DNA of 64,000 nt from Hanleya hanleyi (Eukaryota; Mollusca; Polyplacophora; Lepidopleurida; Hanleyidae). The translations under genes and the position numbers were made by a program. Location of the stretch: contig JAVTVY010019004.1 in assembly GCA_036873755.1 (NCBI GenBank), positions 1 through 64,000 on the forward strand, in the 5' to 3' direction. Each line of letters starts with the position of its first letter. Position 1 is the first letter of the stretch. The notes under the pieces were generated by a model. That model saw nothing but the letters and a program-made list of their open reading frames with translations. It had not been told where the DNA came from and did no database searches. Shown one piece after another: positions 23,151 to 34,085 of this stretch.

Positions 23151-24560
23151 GGCCTCGGTGAACTTTTTCCAAAAATTTCACCGTTTCGTGCCGGGACACT
23201 TCCTATCATGTTTGTCTTGACGAGACTAAGAAAACAAATCCAAACAACCATACCGCAAATGTATAGAAGTAGGTTTCCCAGTGGGACAAACATTGGTCCT
23301 ATACCCCCAGTATGGGTTTATATGGGTCTATATGGGTCTCGGTGACTTTTTTCAAAAATTTCACCGTTTCGCTCCGGGACACTTCCTATCGTGTTCTAAA
23401 TGACGAGAGTAAGAAAACAAATCCAAACAACAATACCGCAAATGTATAGAAGTAGGTTTCCCAGTGGGACAAACATTGGTCCTATACCCCCAGTATGGGA
23501 CTATATGGGTCTATATGGGGCTATATGGTACTTTTTCAAAAATTTCACCGTTTCGTGCCGGGACACTTCCTATCATGTTTGTCTTGACGAGACTAAGAAA
23601 ACAAATTCAAACAACCATACCGCAAATGTCTAGAAGTAGGTTTCCCAGTGGGACAAACATTGGTCCTATACCCCAGTATGGGCCTATATGGATCTATATG
23701 GGTCTCGGTGACTTTTTTTTCAAAAATTTCACCGTTTCGCTCCGGGACACTTCCTATCGTGTTCTAAATGACGAGACTACGAAAACAAATCCAAACAACC
23801 ATACCGCAAATGTATAGAAGTAGGTTTCCCAGTGGGACAAACATTGGTCCTATACCCCAGTATGGGTCTATGGGTCTATATGGGGCTATATGGTACTTTT
23901 TCAAAAATTTCACCGTTTCGTGCCGGGACACTTCCTATCATGTTTGTCTTGACGAGACTAAGAAAACAAATCCAAACAACCATACCGCAAATGTCTAGAA
24001 GTAGGTTTCCCAGTGGGACAAACATTGGTCCTATACCCTCAGTATGGGTCTATATGGGTCTCGGTGACTTTTTTCAAAAATTTCACCGTTTCGCTCCGGG
24101 ACACTTCCTATCGTGTTCTAAATGACGAGACTAAGAAAACAGATCCAAACAACCATACCGCAAATGTATAGAAGTAGGTTTCCCAGTGGGACAAACATTG
24201 GTCCTATACCCCCAGTATGGGACTATATGGGTCTATATGGAGCTATATGGTACTTTTTCAAAAATTTCACCGTTTCGTGCCGGGACACTTCCTATCATGT
24301 TTGTCTTGACGAGACTAAGAAAACAAATCCAAACAACCACACCACAAATGTCTAGAAGTAGGTTTCCCAGTGGGACAAACATTGGTCCTATACCCCCAGT
24401 ATGGGACTATATAGGTCTCCCTGAACTTTTTCCAAAAATTTCAACGATTCGCTCCGCGACACTTCCTATCATGTTTGTCTTGACGAGACTAAGAAAACGA
24501 GACCCCACAACCTATACCGCAAATGTCGAGAAGTAGGTTTCCCAGGATGGTCCTATATCC
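23151..24560 (-). repeat. B satellite array with dimeric higher-order repeat, right arm of E1
   Basis: Units of 171-186 bp. Two variants alternate strictly: one reads TTTCGTGCCGGGACAC with ATGTTTGTCTTGACGAG (23181, 23548, 23913, 24270), the other TTTCGCTCCGGGACAC with GTGTTCTAAATGACGAG (23364, 23732, 24084). The repeating block is therefore a dimer of about 365 bp. Confidence 0.9.
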
Positions 24561-25835
24561 CCCATACCCCATATAGGCATTTTGCCGGATTTTTCGATAA
24601 AGTCCGTGTTCCGTTTTCTTTTTCAGGAAAAATTTTACATGCACCCACCCATAACTGGTTGCCCCTTCACATAGGCTTCACATTGATACCTCATACAACT
24701 CGATCGGCCCATTAGGGGCTCCCCTAGATCCCAAAACGTCTATTTCCATACCCTTTGGCCACCGCGCATGAGCAGAATGCCGATATTTCAACCCCACACC
24801 CAGCCCATCAGATGCCCCTTCACGAATGCTTCACTTTGATACCTCACTTCACCCAATCGGCCCACTCGTGGCTCACCTACATCCCAAAACTTCTATTTCC
24901 ATACACTTTTCCCACAATTCCCTGTCTGCGCATGCGTAGAATGGTGACAACGCTCGAGCCACTAGCCCAGTCAGATGCCCCCTCACATAGGCTTTACATT
25001 GATACCTCATACGACTCCATCGGCCCATTAGAAACCCCGCTCGATCCCAAAACGTCTATTTCCACACCCTTTTCCCACAATTCCCTGTCTGCGCATGCGT
25101 AGAATGGTGACAACGCTCGAGCCACTAGCCCAGTCAGATGCCCCCTCACATAGGCTTCACATTGATACCTCATACGTCTCCATCGACCCACTAGGGGCTC
25201 ATCTACATCCCAAAACAATCCTGTTCCATGCCCCTTTTCCCACAATTCCCTGTCTGCGCATGCTGCAAGAATGGTACATTTAACGCCCGAGCGCTAGTCG
25301 GTCAGATGCCCCTTCACAGATGCTTCACATTGATACCTCATATGACCCCATTGGACCATTAGGAGTGCTAATCTCAAACGTCTATTTTCCCTTGCCCTTT
25401 GGCCACCGCGCATGCGCAGAATGCCGATATTTCAACCCCACACCCAACCCATCAGATGCCCCTTCTGAATGCTTCACTTTGATACCTCATACACGACCCC
25501 ATCGGTCCACTGAGGCTCCCCCTAGATCCCAAAACGTCTATCTCCACCGCTTTTCCACAATTCTCTGTCGGCGCGCATGCGTAGAATGGTGACAACGCTC
25601 CAGCCACTAGCCCAGTCAGATGCCCCTTCATGAATGCTTCACATTGATACCTCATACGCCTCCATCGACCCACTAGGGACTCCCCTACATCCCCAAAACG
25701 TCTATTTTCATACCCTTGGGCCACCGCGCATGCGCAGAATGCCGATATTTCAACCCCACACCCAGCCCATCTGATGCCCCTTCACGAATGCTTCACATGG
25801 ATACCTCATATGACCCCATTGGACCATTTCCATCA
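24561..25835 (-). repeat. A' and A satellite array with NRF1-like palindromes, right arm of E1
   Basis: After one A' remnant (24590-24655) come about eight A units of roughly 160 bp, each with CAGATGCCCC, TTCACATTGATACCTCATA-type text, AAAACGTCTATTTCCATACC and a GCGCATGCGC/GCGCATGCGT palindrome. Confidence 0.85.
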
Positions 25836-26053
25836 GGGACCACTTTTTCTCCATGAGGAAGGTTTTTCCCGCGACCGCATCGCACCGCCAGGACCGCAGC
25901 ACCTCGGAGGTACATTCCACCATAACGGTGGGAACTCTCCTGTGGTGGCGGGAGGTAGCTTTTCGGTCATTCTGCTGGGAACTACATAGTGCACTTGACC
26001 TCTGTGACATCCGCGTGACCTCCCCAATATTGCAAAATTTTTTGGTCAAGTTG
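25836..26053 (-). repeat. right terminus of E1
   Basis: Contains the GCGACCGCATCGCACCGCC block, the inverse of 12700-12900, and ends with paired GTGACCTC-type motifs and GGTCAAGTTG. Confidence 0.6.
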
Positions 26054-26121
26054 AATCGATTCCCACTATACCTACTACTACGCTCGACTTAATCTTCCCC
26101 ATAGAACTGTAATATAGAACC

Positions 26122-26521
26122 CAACCACCTCGCTGGGGGTCTAATAACACCCCAGCCACCAGTCAGATTTTTGGACCGGATTCGGGGCCTTCGCGTACAT
26201 CGCCGGCAGTGACATCATATAGTAAGATAGATGTTTAACGAAAATTTTGATTACTTTTCAAGTCTGCATAATACCTCCGTTGACCTAGCATTAAAAAGAA
26301 TTATCTGGAGATAATTTTCCCTGTTTATCTGGACAGAGCATATGAAAAGTAGTTCGCTCATGTGCAACACTAAAGGAGTTGTTTGGTCGGATTCAAACTG
26401 AACCGTGCGTTGGTTGGTTTCCCCTATACGTCATAGCAACGTCGTAAAGGTCAACTTCCGCTATTGGAGGCAGGGATGTTATTGGAGCTTGCGAAATGGA
26501 GCATGCGCTGTGGGGAGGTTG
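26122..26521 (-). mobile_element. 400-bp MITE with 9-bp target duplication (copy 2)
   Basis: Inverse copy of 13063-13453: CAACCACCTC at the left end, GGGGAGGTTG at the right. It is flanked by TATAGAACC at 26113-26121 and 26522-26530. It lies outside E1, 68 bp beyond its right end, so it is an independent insertion. The open frame 26405-26854 starts inside it and is probably chance. Confidence 0.85.
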
Positions 26522-26530
26522 TATAGAACC

Positions 26531-27296
26531 ATGGAGACCGAAAGCTTTCTTTGTCTTTTGGACCCGTCAGTATTCTTAACAAACAATAATTATATAGGAT
26601 TGAGATACGGACTTCATAATCGAGGCGTGGGGGAAAAATGCAGTTTTTTATATGGCTACAGTGTTGACTCACGAATCTTCGTGTTTGGCGTAATTATTAC
26701 GATGTATGTTAGAACGATATGTGTTCGTTTCGTCGATATTTCTGGGAAGTTTTTAATGACTATCTTTGTTACTGCGAATACACTAATATTTCATAACCTC
26801 ACAATTTTCAAATATAAAGCCATATTAACAAGTTCATCTTGTGACCGCATTTAAAAAGAATTGGATTTTTTCAATAAAAATAAATATAGCTGGAATAATG
26901 CTTTGTTGATGCTATCAATATTATAACCCGAATGTAAGAGAAGAGAATGGACTTGTATTACTCAACATAAAGGTAACTCATCATCCTGAATTCACTTGGT
27001 AACATCACAATATCTCATTGTCATAAATTCTCCGAATATAAGATTTATACTTCAAACTCCAACATCTCGGCAAACCAAATATTATACGGAACTGTGAGTA
27101 ATTTCTTTCCCTAAAAGCGACCCCCGCTCGTTTGGGTTCCTATTTATCAAGGACCGATTGGTAAATGGTAAACTCGATGGACGTAATAATAGAAGTATTA
27201 TTTGAGTGCAAATGTAATTAAAATTACGCACTATATAAAAAAATGTGTATTTGTAAAGCTGTCTTTTCCTATTTTTATTGCCATGCTCCAGTAAGC
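26531..27296. other. no recognised feature
   Basis: AT-rich; no motif-bearing frame. Confidence 0.45.
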
Positions 27297-27672
27297 CTAT
27301 TTGTCGCACTCTGGGGTATCATGGATTTGACTTGCTTCATTGAGCACTGGTTTATTTGGATGAACGGCATCGGATTTTTTTAATTTTCTTCGCAAATCTG
27401 CATGACAAATTAGTGAAATAAAATAGCTTTGCCCACGTTTTGTTTTACAAAAGGCAACAATTTGAAGAAAAATGACACAACCCTCACTTTTCTGGCACAC
27501 CACATGACCGCCATTTTCAATTCACTCATGATTCACTGCAAATACATGTAGGCTCAGATTCACGCCAATATGATAAGCTGCAAAGTCACGGAGTGTCAAC
27601 TCTTAATTTTGTGTCGTTCCGGAGATGGGATAACAAGTTTGGTGGGGCGGTAAACTGAGGCCTGGTAGGGTA
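27297..27672 (-). mobile_element. TTAA-family MITE, diverged minus copy
   Basis: The complement matches 6040-6480 in order: ACGACAAAAAATGGAAAGC-like text near 27610, the CCGCCATTTTCAATT and CACACCACATGACCGCC stretch near 27500, and the AT-rich middle. Ends are not intact. Confidence 0.5.
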
Positions 27673-28681
27673 TCTTTTGAAATGGTCAGATCAGGCATTC
27701 CATATTCAGACAATGCCCATAAAGGAATATCCGCTTTAATAATCTTAAACTCTATTGCATATGACAATTAGCACCAATTCAAATTGTGTACGAAATAAAT
27801 ATATGTAAAGAACACTCTTATGGTTTGAGCACAATCCAACGTACAAGTAAGTTTCAAGTTACAGACCGTTTATTTGGTGAGAGTGGTTTTTGCAGACCTT
27901 ACATTGCTATTGATTTTGTGAAACCCGCTCCAGTTATCCAAATGGGGATTTTAAAATCCACAAAGTTGTTTTACGATGGTGGTAAATGACAGCAAAAAGA
28001 TCTCGTACGATAAGATGGACAAACTACGGAAGCATAGATAGGACATGGGTGAAAATTATTTATTATTATCACGCACAATATGGTGAATAAGGGTAATCAG
28101 CCATGTTTAATTTCCGAATGCATATGCTCTTAGTTCTTCGTGCCCATAGTAACTGTTGCACGACCAGTTTCGTTTAACCGAAAGGTCCTTCTGGGTTTAC
28201 GCTGATCACCAGCTTTACTGGTAATAAAAGTGTTGTCGGTAAGGATTAAAATATAAATGCGCTTTGGCCGTAAACTGCATTTCTCTATTTACCCATTATG
28301 ATTGGTCAACAGATAATTTTCTCATTTGGCCTTGATATCGCCTACATCCCAAAGGGTAGTAAATATTCTTCATCATGGACATATATATATATATATATAT
28401 GTATATTTATGTACAAATTCAACGCACATAACTAGTTCCCTGAGACCACTTTTGATACCACTTAATACTAAGTTGATCGAATAAGTCCAGATATTGTTGT
28501 GTGCAATTCTTTAATCACGCGGGCAAAGCTAGCACGGGAAGAGAAAACTTCGCAACATTTGCTGAATATTATATCTTGAGATATAGACCATTTCCACTCA
28601 TTCTTTCTACTAACAAATATTCACATATATATTGTAATCATGGTGAAAAATCGAAAAATGCATAAAAATAAAAAAAAAAAA
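27673..28681. other. noncoding with (AT)n
   Basis: No gene. An (AT)n run lies at 28380-28400. Confidence 0.5.
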
Positions 28682-28775
28682 ATGGACGAATATTTTGGGA
28701 TTCGAACCAGCAGATCATCAATCAAAACGATAACTCTTCTCGCGATTTTATCCATTCGGCCAGCTCATACTCGTA
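28682..28775 (-). repeat. tRNA-derived SINE-like sequence
   Basis: The minus strand has CTGGCCGAATGG (A box) and GGTTCGAATCC (perfect B box) about 45 bp apart. The intervening length would fit a long variable arm, and the flanks GAGTATG and AATATTC can pair as an acceptor stem. The anticodon arm is not convincing, so this is a SINE head or tRNA pseudogene. Confidence 0.45.
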
Positions 28776-29329
28776 CATATAACATTGCTTTAATTATCGT
28801 ATTTGAAATTGAACACCAAATGGCCAAAAACAATATTCCATAAAGTTTCATTTTTCATATGGAGATAAACGATAACCAAAACGTGCTTTGCTGAACAACT
28901 AGGGATTCAAAAGAGGACTGTTATGTGTGAATATTTTTGTGGTTATAGTTTATCTTCATATATTTACAGGTAGGCAAACCGTGCTTTTTCAACCCAAAAC
29001 TGTCAATTTCACACAAACCTACAACTTTAGAGAGCTCTTGTTAAAAAACCACGGCACCCATGCTCCCAATATTTCAAAGAGAGTTCAAAAAAATGTCATA
29101 GTTAATGCTAATCGAGAAAAGCATTTCATATTTTAAGTTTCACTTTTCACCTACAATCATACCTCACCTGGGGCGGTTTGTCCACCTTAACGTACCAGGT
29201 CCTTTGTAAGACGTGCTAGAATTCAGATCATCTGGAATACACTTGCCTGCAATGCTTTTTGTTGTTGAAAAGTTTGTAGGAAACTGTTAATTTCGCAAGT
29301 AGGGGGGGGGGGGATTTCGGCGTCCACCC
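28776..29329. other. no recognised feature
   Basis: AT-rich; a G homopolymer at 29303-29313. Confidence 0.45.
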
Positions 29330-29520
29330 CTGAATATTTTCCTTACCCCATGAGCCAGGGGGCTTAAACTTACCACACTATACCCTTCTGACAAGCTCAA
29401 CTTTTCTGGTACTCCACATGGCTACCATCTTGAATTTACCCATGATCCTCTATGGCGGATCATTTATTCCAATATGATAAACTATGGGGAGCCATAATGT
29501 CACACCACCCCCTGTTCCGC
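29330..29520 (-). mobile_element. TTAA-family MITE fragment
   Basis: The complement carries CATAGAGGATCATGGGTAAAT and GATGGTAGCCATGTGG, matching 6170-6210 (GAGGATCATGGGTAAATCC, GATGGCGGCCACGTGG). Confidence 0.55.
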
Positions 29521-29589
29521 GAACATCATGCGGATTTTGAAGTACATCGGTTTATACGGACCCTGGCTCCGGGCTAAGAGGAAATAGAC

Positions 29590-29895
29590 TCAAGTTACGA
29601 AACGTAACGCCATAGATCTTACGCGCAGTTCGTTTTTTTTGCGATACGTATCTCCAAATTTGAGAAACTTTGAGTGGAGGTGCAATAGCCCTGTTTTTTT
29701 TGCAATAATGTTTTGTGGCGTTGATAAATCGTCACATTTAATACAGGATCTTGCAAATGCTACTAGGCGAGATATGTATACGCCATATGCAGGTCCCACC
29801 GTAATATTACTGTCTAAAATCGGGCAGTTTAAGATGTCGAGATTGTAATCATCTCTTTTTGTCTTTAAATCGGCGAAAGAGAAGGCACGCTTCAT
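29590..29895 (-). pseudogene. Penelope-like element reverse transcriptase, post-catalytic fragment
   Basis: A 101-residue frame with DYNLDILNCPILDSNI and GPAYGVYISRLVAFARSC, which I recognise from the region after the reverse-transcriptase core of Penelope-like retroelements. The frame downstream diverges (TPQNIIAKKTGLL...) and no catalytic motif remains. Related scraps are at 11140-11405 and 32118-32669. Confidence 0.55.
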
Positions 29896-30456
29896 TTTTA
29901 AATGAGAGATATAGGTCTAAATATAATGTGCCGTTAGGGCCATCTGTAGCTCCAGTGAAGGTGGATATATATCATTGACTGCTTCATATAATTGTATGTA
30001 TTCTTCTTGAAGATATTCTTGTACGTGAAATGCCAAAAGCTCTTCGAAACCTCTGGCACAAGATTACGTTTTTAAGGTGGATAGAAGTTCCACGGGATCA
30101 ACCCCATTTCTGGAAACATTTAAGAGTTGCCTTAACTTGCGCTTCCGAGTAACGGCATCAATTGATAATATCTCCAGTATTAAATCCTTGTGGCGTTATG
30201 TATTGTATATGTGTGTTTGTTTGAACCGTTGCCTTCCAAAACAACTGGAAATGATAAAGCTACATGTTTGCCGAAACATCAAACATTGGTTAACTATTCA
30301 GCAAATCGGGATGGTGGAGAGCGAATCAAATTACTTCACGACCACGAGGAGTATGAATGGTAATCAGTTAATCAGTTTAACTACTTGAACATTGAAGAAT
30401 ATGTAATGTACTTGCAAAACATATCCCAACGATCTTCGACTTAAATCTTCGACACT
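29896..30456. other. noncoding, possibly more Penelope-like debris
   Basis: The plus-strand frame 30077-30388 shows no motif I can name. Confidence 0.4.
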
Positions 30457-31370
30457 CTCTGGTTTTCCACACGTGGTAATTCAATTTTCCACGCGTGCAA
30501 AATCCAGCCAATGGTTTGACTTGACCAATTACTTAACTTGACAATACCACACGTGGAAATTATTTACCACGTGTGGAAAATATCCACCAATGATAGAACT
30601 GGGAATACCACGTGTGAAAATTATTTAACACACGTCGTATTTATCACCCAATCATTGAATTCGGAAATACGACGCGTGGTAAATAATTTCCACTCGTGGT
30701 ATTTCACTGGTTTTTTTCACACGTGGTAATTCTCTTTTCCACACGTGGTAATTCTATTTTCGAATCTACCAGTCAATCGTTACAGAAAGCAGACACACGC
30801 AATTTGACCCTGTCTTATCTTTAAAAGAGCGCGAAAATATTCCAGACATCTCCGCCAAGGATATCAGGAGGCTGCAGGATTTGGGGAGTATTGTCAATCG
30901 AAACATCAATGGCAGGATTCTAACCCTCCGAAACCAGCTAGACGAACACATTCGGAGGAATGATACTTGAACCGCCGCAAACTGTCGATTTCCGCCATTC
31001 TGAAGGGAGCAGCTTTCTTTGTTAAGCTCTCATTCATTGGCTGAGTAAAATAAAATTTCGACGCGTGGATAAATGGGAATACCACGCGTGGAAATTATTT
31101 ACCACGCGTCGTATTTCCGAATTCAATAATTGGGTGATAAATACGACGTGTGGTAAATAATTTCCACACGTGGTAATCCCAGTTCTATCATTGGTGGATA
31201 TTTCCAACACGTAGTAAATAATTTCCACGTGTGGTATTTCCAAGTTGAGTAATTGGTCGAAATATCCACACGTGGTAATTACAAGTCAAACCATTGGCTG
31301 TATTTTCCACGCATGGATAATAGAATTGCCACGCGTGGAAAATTGAATTACCACGTGTGGAAAACCAGAG
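30457..31370. mobile_element. inverted-repeat element built of CCACGTGG-like palindromes
   Basis: Ends are CTCTGGTTTTCCACACGTGG at left and its exact complement at right (31351-31370). Each arm of about 300 bp holds ten or so variants of CCAC[A/G]CGTGG, for example at 30467, 30547, 30568, 30740, 31082, 31161, 31226, 31266, 31329 and 31350, separated by GTAAATAATTT-type spacers. Many contain CACGTG (E-box). The 0.28-kb interior carries an open frame (next entry). Confidence 0.8.
30753..30970 (+). CDS. open frame without ATG inside the E-box element, possible captured exon
   Basis: About 72 codons from a TAA to a TGA, with no start codon. The translation is protein-like: KERENIPDISAKDIRRLQDL and GRILTLRNQLDEHIRRNDT. 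It begins right at the inner edge of the palindrome-rich arm and is not palindromic. I do not recognise the family. It may be a captured host exon or a relic of the element's own gene. Confidence 0.3.
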
Positions 31371-31627
31371 GTTATGACACTGATGGCTTTCCATACACAC
31401 GGTAGCACGTGGACCAATATAGTAAACATTGAAGGGAAGCAGTATCGAAATATGGCATCCAGACAGTAAACCTAAACATCAAAGAGTTTACTCGTGCTGA
31501 AAAGTCTGGTTATGTTGGGCTGTAGAAAATATGAAAAGTTCGTGCCGTGGGATGGTTTTCATATCCGTGAACTAAACGTCAATCATTGTCAAAGAGAAAA
31601 GACAAAAATTGTCGTAATTGGCTTATT
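31371..31627. other. no recognised feature
   Basis: Spacer between two inverted-repeat elements. Confidence 0.4.
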
Positions 31628-31804
31628 TAGGAGTTAATGACCGCCTTAGTGAATATTATCGTGTAATAATTTTTCGATGTTTAGTTTTAGACCGTCAATC
31701 AAAAAAACCGAGCGGCGTAGCCGCGAGGTTTTTTGATGAGGTCTGAAACTAAACATCGAAACATTATTACACGATAATATTACCTAAAAAGGTCATTAAC
31801 TCCA
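31628..31804. mobile_element. foldback hairpin MITE
   Basis: TAGGAGTTAATGACC at left pairs with GGTCATTAACTCC at right. Long matching blocks include ATTATCGTGTAATAAT and CGATGTTTAGTTT with their complements. The loop is GC-rich (CGAGCGGCGTAGCCGCGAGG). An ATTATCGTGTGATAATCT relative at 32075-32093 and CATTCTAACATGC/GCATGTTAGAATG at 31803 and 32141 suggest that the unit may extend to about 32153. Confidence 0.7.
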
Positions 31805-32117
31805 TTCTAACATGCACAGTGATACATCATACCTCATTCATAAGCGGAATGGCAAATTTTCTGCAAACTTGTCCCGTTTTGATGCGAGAATTTCGTGACT
31901 CGTTTGCCGGCCATGCTCGCGCGTGCTATCCGTTCACGAGCTGCTGCTGTGTGAACTCCGCCCACTGCGCAGTGAATGAACCAATCGTCGCGCAGCTTTG
32001 TAGCACTGCGTCACAAGAATGAGACGTCACCAGTTCGGCACGTGAATGTAACAGATCACAACAAACAAATGAAGATTATCGTGTGATAATCTCCGTATGT
32101 TTTGAGGTCTGAACCAA
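31805..32117. other. continuation of the foldback unit
   Basis: No gene; ends in the partial inverted repeat described in the previous entry. Confidence 0.35.
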
Positions 32118-32669
32118 TCAGCGCACGACTATAACGTGGAGCATGTTAGAATGATATATTATTTTGCCAAATTTCACATAGATATTATTAATGAGAAATT
32201 CAAGCAACTCATTAAACAAAGAAACATCTCGTGGATGATACCCCTTGTATGTAGTAGAGTTAAGTAATGCTGTATGGCTTCTGACATTAATATATCGGCG
32301 ATCAGTTTTCTTGAACATCGATACTATTAATGAACTGAGACGGTCAATAAGGTCTTGATGAGGGATTGTAATACAGAGAGTCGAGAAATCCCATGTGGAT
32401 ACATATCTGTACACTATTTGTTCTTCCCATCTACTAGTTTCTTTTGCACTTATTAACCAGTCTCGAACCAGATCACGCTTATGTACTGATACCTCTTTGG
32501 GTAACTTTTGTACATGGACTTTCAAAATGATTCCTGCATTTCTCTTTAAATTCAGGCCATATGTGGTCCGGTGGCTTAATGTCAAGATCGTGACCGACTG
32601 GAATAAAGCACCATATTTTGCACAGAGGCTCATTTGGGGATAAGGAATGATATCAGAAGGGATGCCCAT
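32118..32669 (-). pseudogene. Penelope-like reverse transcriptase, N-terminal half
   Basis: A 183-residue frame with WDFSTLCITIPHQDLIDRL, which resembles motif A of Penelope-like reverse transcriptases (DFSTLYTTIPH in intact relatives, from memory). It is followed by FKKTDRRYINV and FNELLEFLINNIYVKFGKIIY. The frame ends where the next motif (IPMG) would be expected, coincident with the 31.63-32.15 kb insertion. Catalytic motif C is absent. Relic. Confidence 0.6.
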
Positions 32670-32967
32670 TCCTACAGGAGGTGAGAGGCCCTTAATTTGA
32701 ATAAATCCAATATGTCCGCCATAATATATACAGTAGCTTGATGTTGGCGACTATTTGACAACTTAAATCGCTTTTTTACACGAGATTGCTTTTCTACGAT
32801 CATGACTGATACATCAAGAAAATAATAACGATCATTGGAAACTTTATTACCCGTTGAAAATCCAATATCGCCGCCAGATCCTCACCAATAATGGTATTAT
32901 TGCCATACACATGTATGTGTGTTTGTATACATGCTAATATAGAGCATATGTATATTTATAAAGGCTC
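32670..32967. other. probable upstream remnant of the Penelope-like element
   Basis: The minus strand continues briefly in frame from the fragment (PPVGMGIPSDIIPYP); otherwise AT-rich. Confidence 0.35.
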
Positions 32968-33233
32968 TGTTGCAGGGATAGCTTTACGATCCAAACTGCT
33001 AGCCCTGTTACCTCGAAATAAATCGTACATGCCAGGAGATTGCTCCAAACCGGTTTTGACCTGAAGCTGGAACTTGAGCGATCTTCGTGCATGCTCTGAT
33101 ATCGTCAGATAGGGAACGAGACTGAGAGAGATAGGACGTGTATTCGGGTGGTGGAGGGACAATTTTAGCGGGGGATATTTTAACTATCTATCGCAGTAGG
33201 TGTTGCTAGTATAGGCACACCAACGCTACGACA
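32968..33233 (+). repeat. 5' LTR
   Basis: 266 bp, TG...CA; near-identical to 40697-40962. The minus-strand frame inside is non-coding LTR sequence. Confidence 0.85.
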
Positions 33234-33560
33234 TCTGGCGTCACATATAAAACTAATTTTGATACGGTTGAGAACCAACTTGCGCTGGAAAACCAGACTG
33301 TGAAAAAATCCCGGTAAACAAGCGCGGTATAGATAGCCGGCCATTTTTCCTTTGTTCGCGAACCCCCAACCCCTGCTGTATTGGCCGGCTATTCACGGGT
33401 AGATTGTAGGCCGAATTGTTTTACCGGGAGAAGGCCATCCTGACAAATATGGGCTAATTTGGTAGACGATTCTGTATGAACTCTTTCACGGCTCGCGGGC
33501 TGTTGTTTGCGGAATAGTTTTTCTTTGTCTGGCTGGTTGGCTCAGGCAATAGTAATTTGC

Positions 33561-34085
33561 ACACAGGCTTGTGCGGTGTTACGGTTATTCGTTTCGCCTT
33601 TCATGGGAGATTCTGTTCATTTCAGTCTGGGCTATCAAATATGTTCCATTCGGTCTGTGCTACTAAATATATTTCTGGTATATAGCCAGCTGAGCTTGTC
33701 AACATTTCTTGCAAATAGTGTATCCCATTGACTCCTTGAACTTGGCGTCGCTGTATATACAGTGCCGATATTTACATTACCCCATGATAGGCGCGCTGTG
33801 TTATTGTTAGCTCAAGGCCTACGCGGTATAGCTGTGTTATTGTTAGCTCAAGGCCTACGCGGTATAATTTGGCACTGTCGACAACATATATAGGTCTGTG
33901 TAATGTGGCAGTTAATCGTTTCGCCTCTTTGAGAGACTTGACGTGTTCATTTGGGTCCGCTATTAAATATATTTCTGGTAAATAGCCAGCTCAATAAGCC
34001 AACATTTCTTGGAAATAGTGTATTACTCTATTCATTTATTGAACTTGGCGTCGCGGTATATACAGTTGTATTGTCCTGTGATAAA
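33561..34085 (+). repeat. internal tandem duplication in LARD
   Basis: 33561-33770 and 33895-34085 are diverged copies (AAATATATTTCTGGTA, AATAGTGTAT, GAACTTGGCGTCGC). Between them a 37-bp unit TGTTATTGTTAGCTCAAGGC is repeated twice (33799 and 33836). Confidence 0.75.

Larger units (their letters stand above)
12591..26053. mobile_element. giant palindromic element E1 with mirrored satellite arms
   Basis: The left end reads GGTTGACCTCATTAATTG (from about 12590) and the right end reads, on the complement, CAACTTGACCAAAAAATTTTGC (ending 26053). E2 begins with CAACTTGACCTCAAAAATTT at 43120. Inside, the same satellites appear in mirrored order: A-type units, B, C, D, E, then (GT)n, a CCAAT-rich core near 19.2-19.35 kb, and back outward through E, D, C, B and A in reverse orientation. 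The geometric centre (19.32 kb) coincides with the core. The cargo is one zinc-finger gene. No transposase was recognised. Boundaries are inferred from the E1/E2 comparison and no target duplication was found. Confidence 0.65.

Noticed and set aside
23400..24536. Repeated open frames reading LRKQIQTTIPQM... on the plus strand
   Set aside because: They follow the B satellite period exactly and occur in every unit; satellite artefact.
13054..26530. 13063-13453 and 26122-26521 as the terminal inverted repeats of E1
   Set aside because: Each has its own, different 9-bp target duplication, and the left copy lies inside a satellite array that continues on its outer side.
26405..26854. 149-codon plus-strand frame
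   Set aside because: Starts inside the MITE copy and runs into AT-rich DNA; hydrophobic composition is that of random AT-rich sequence, with no motif.
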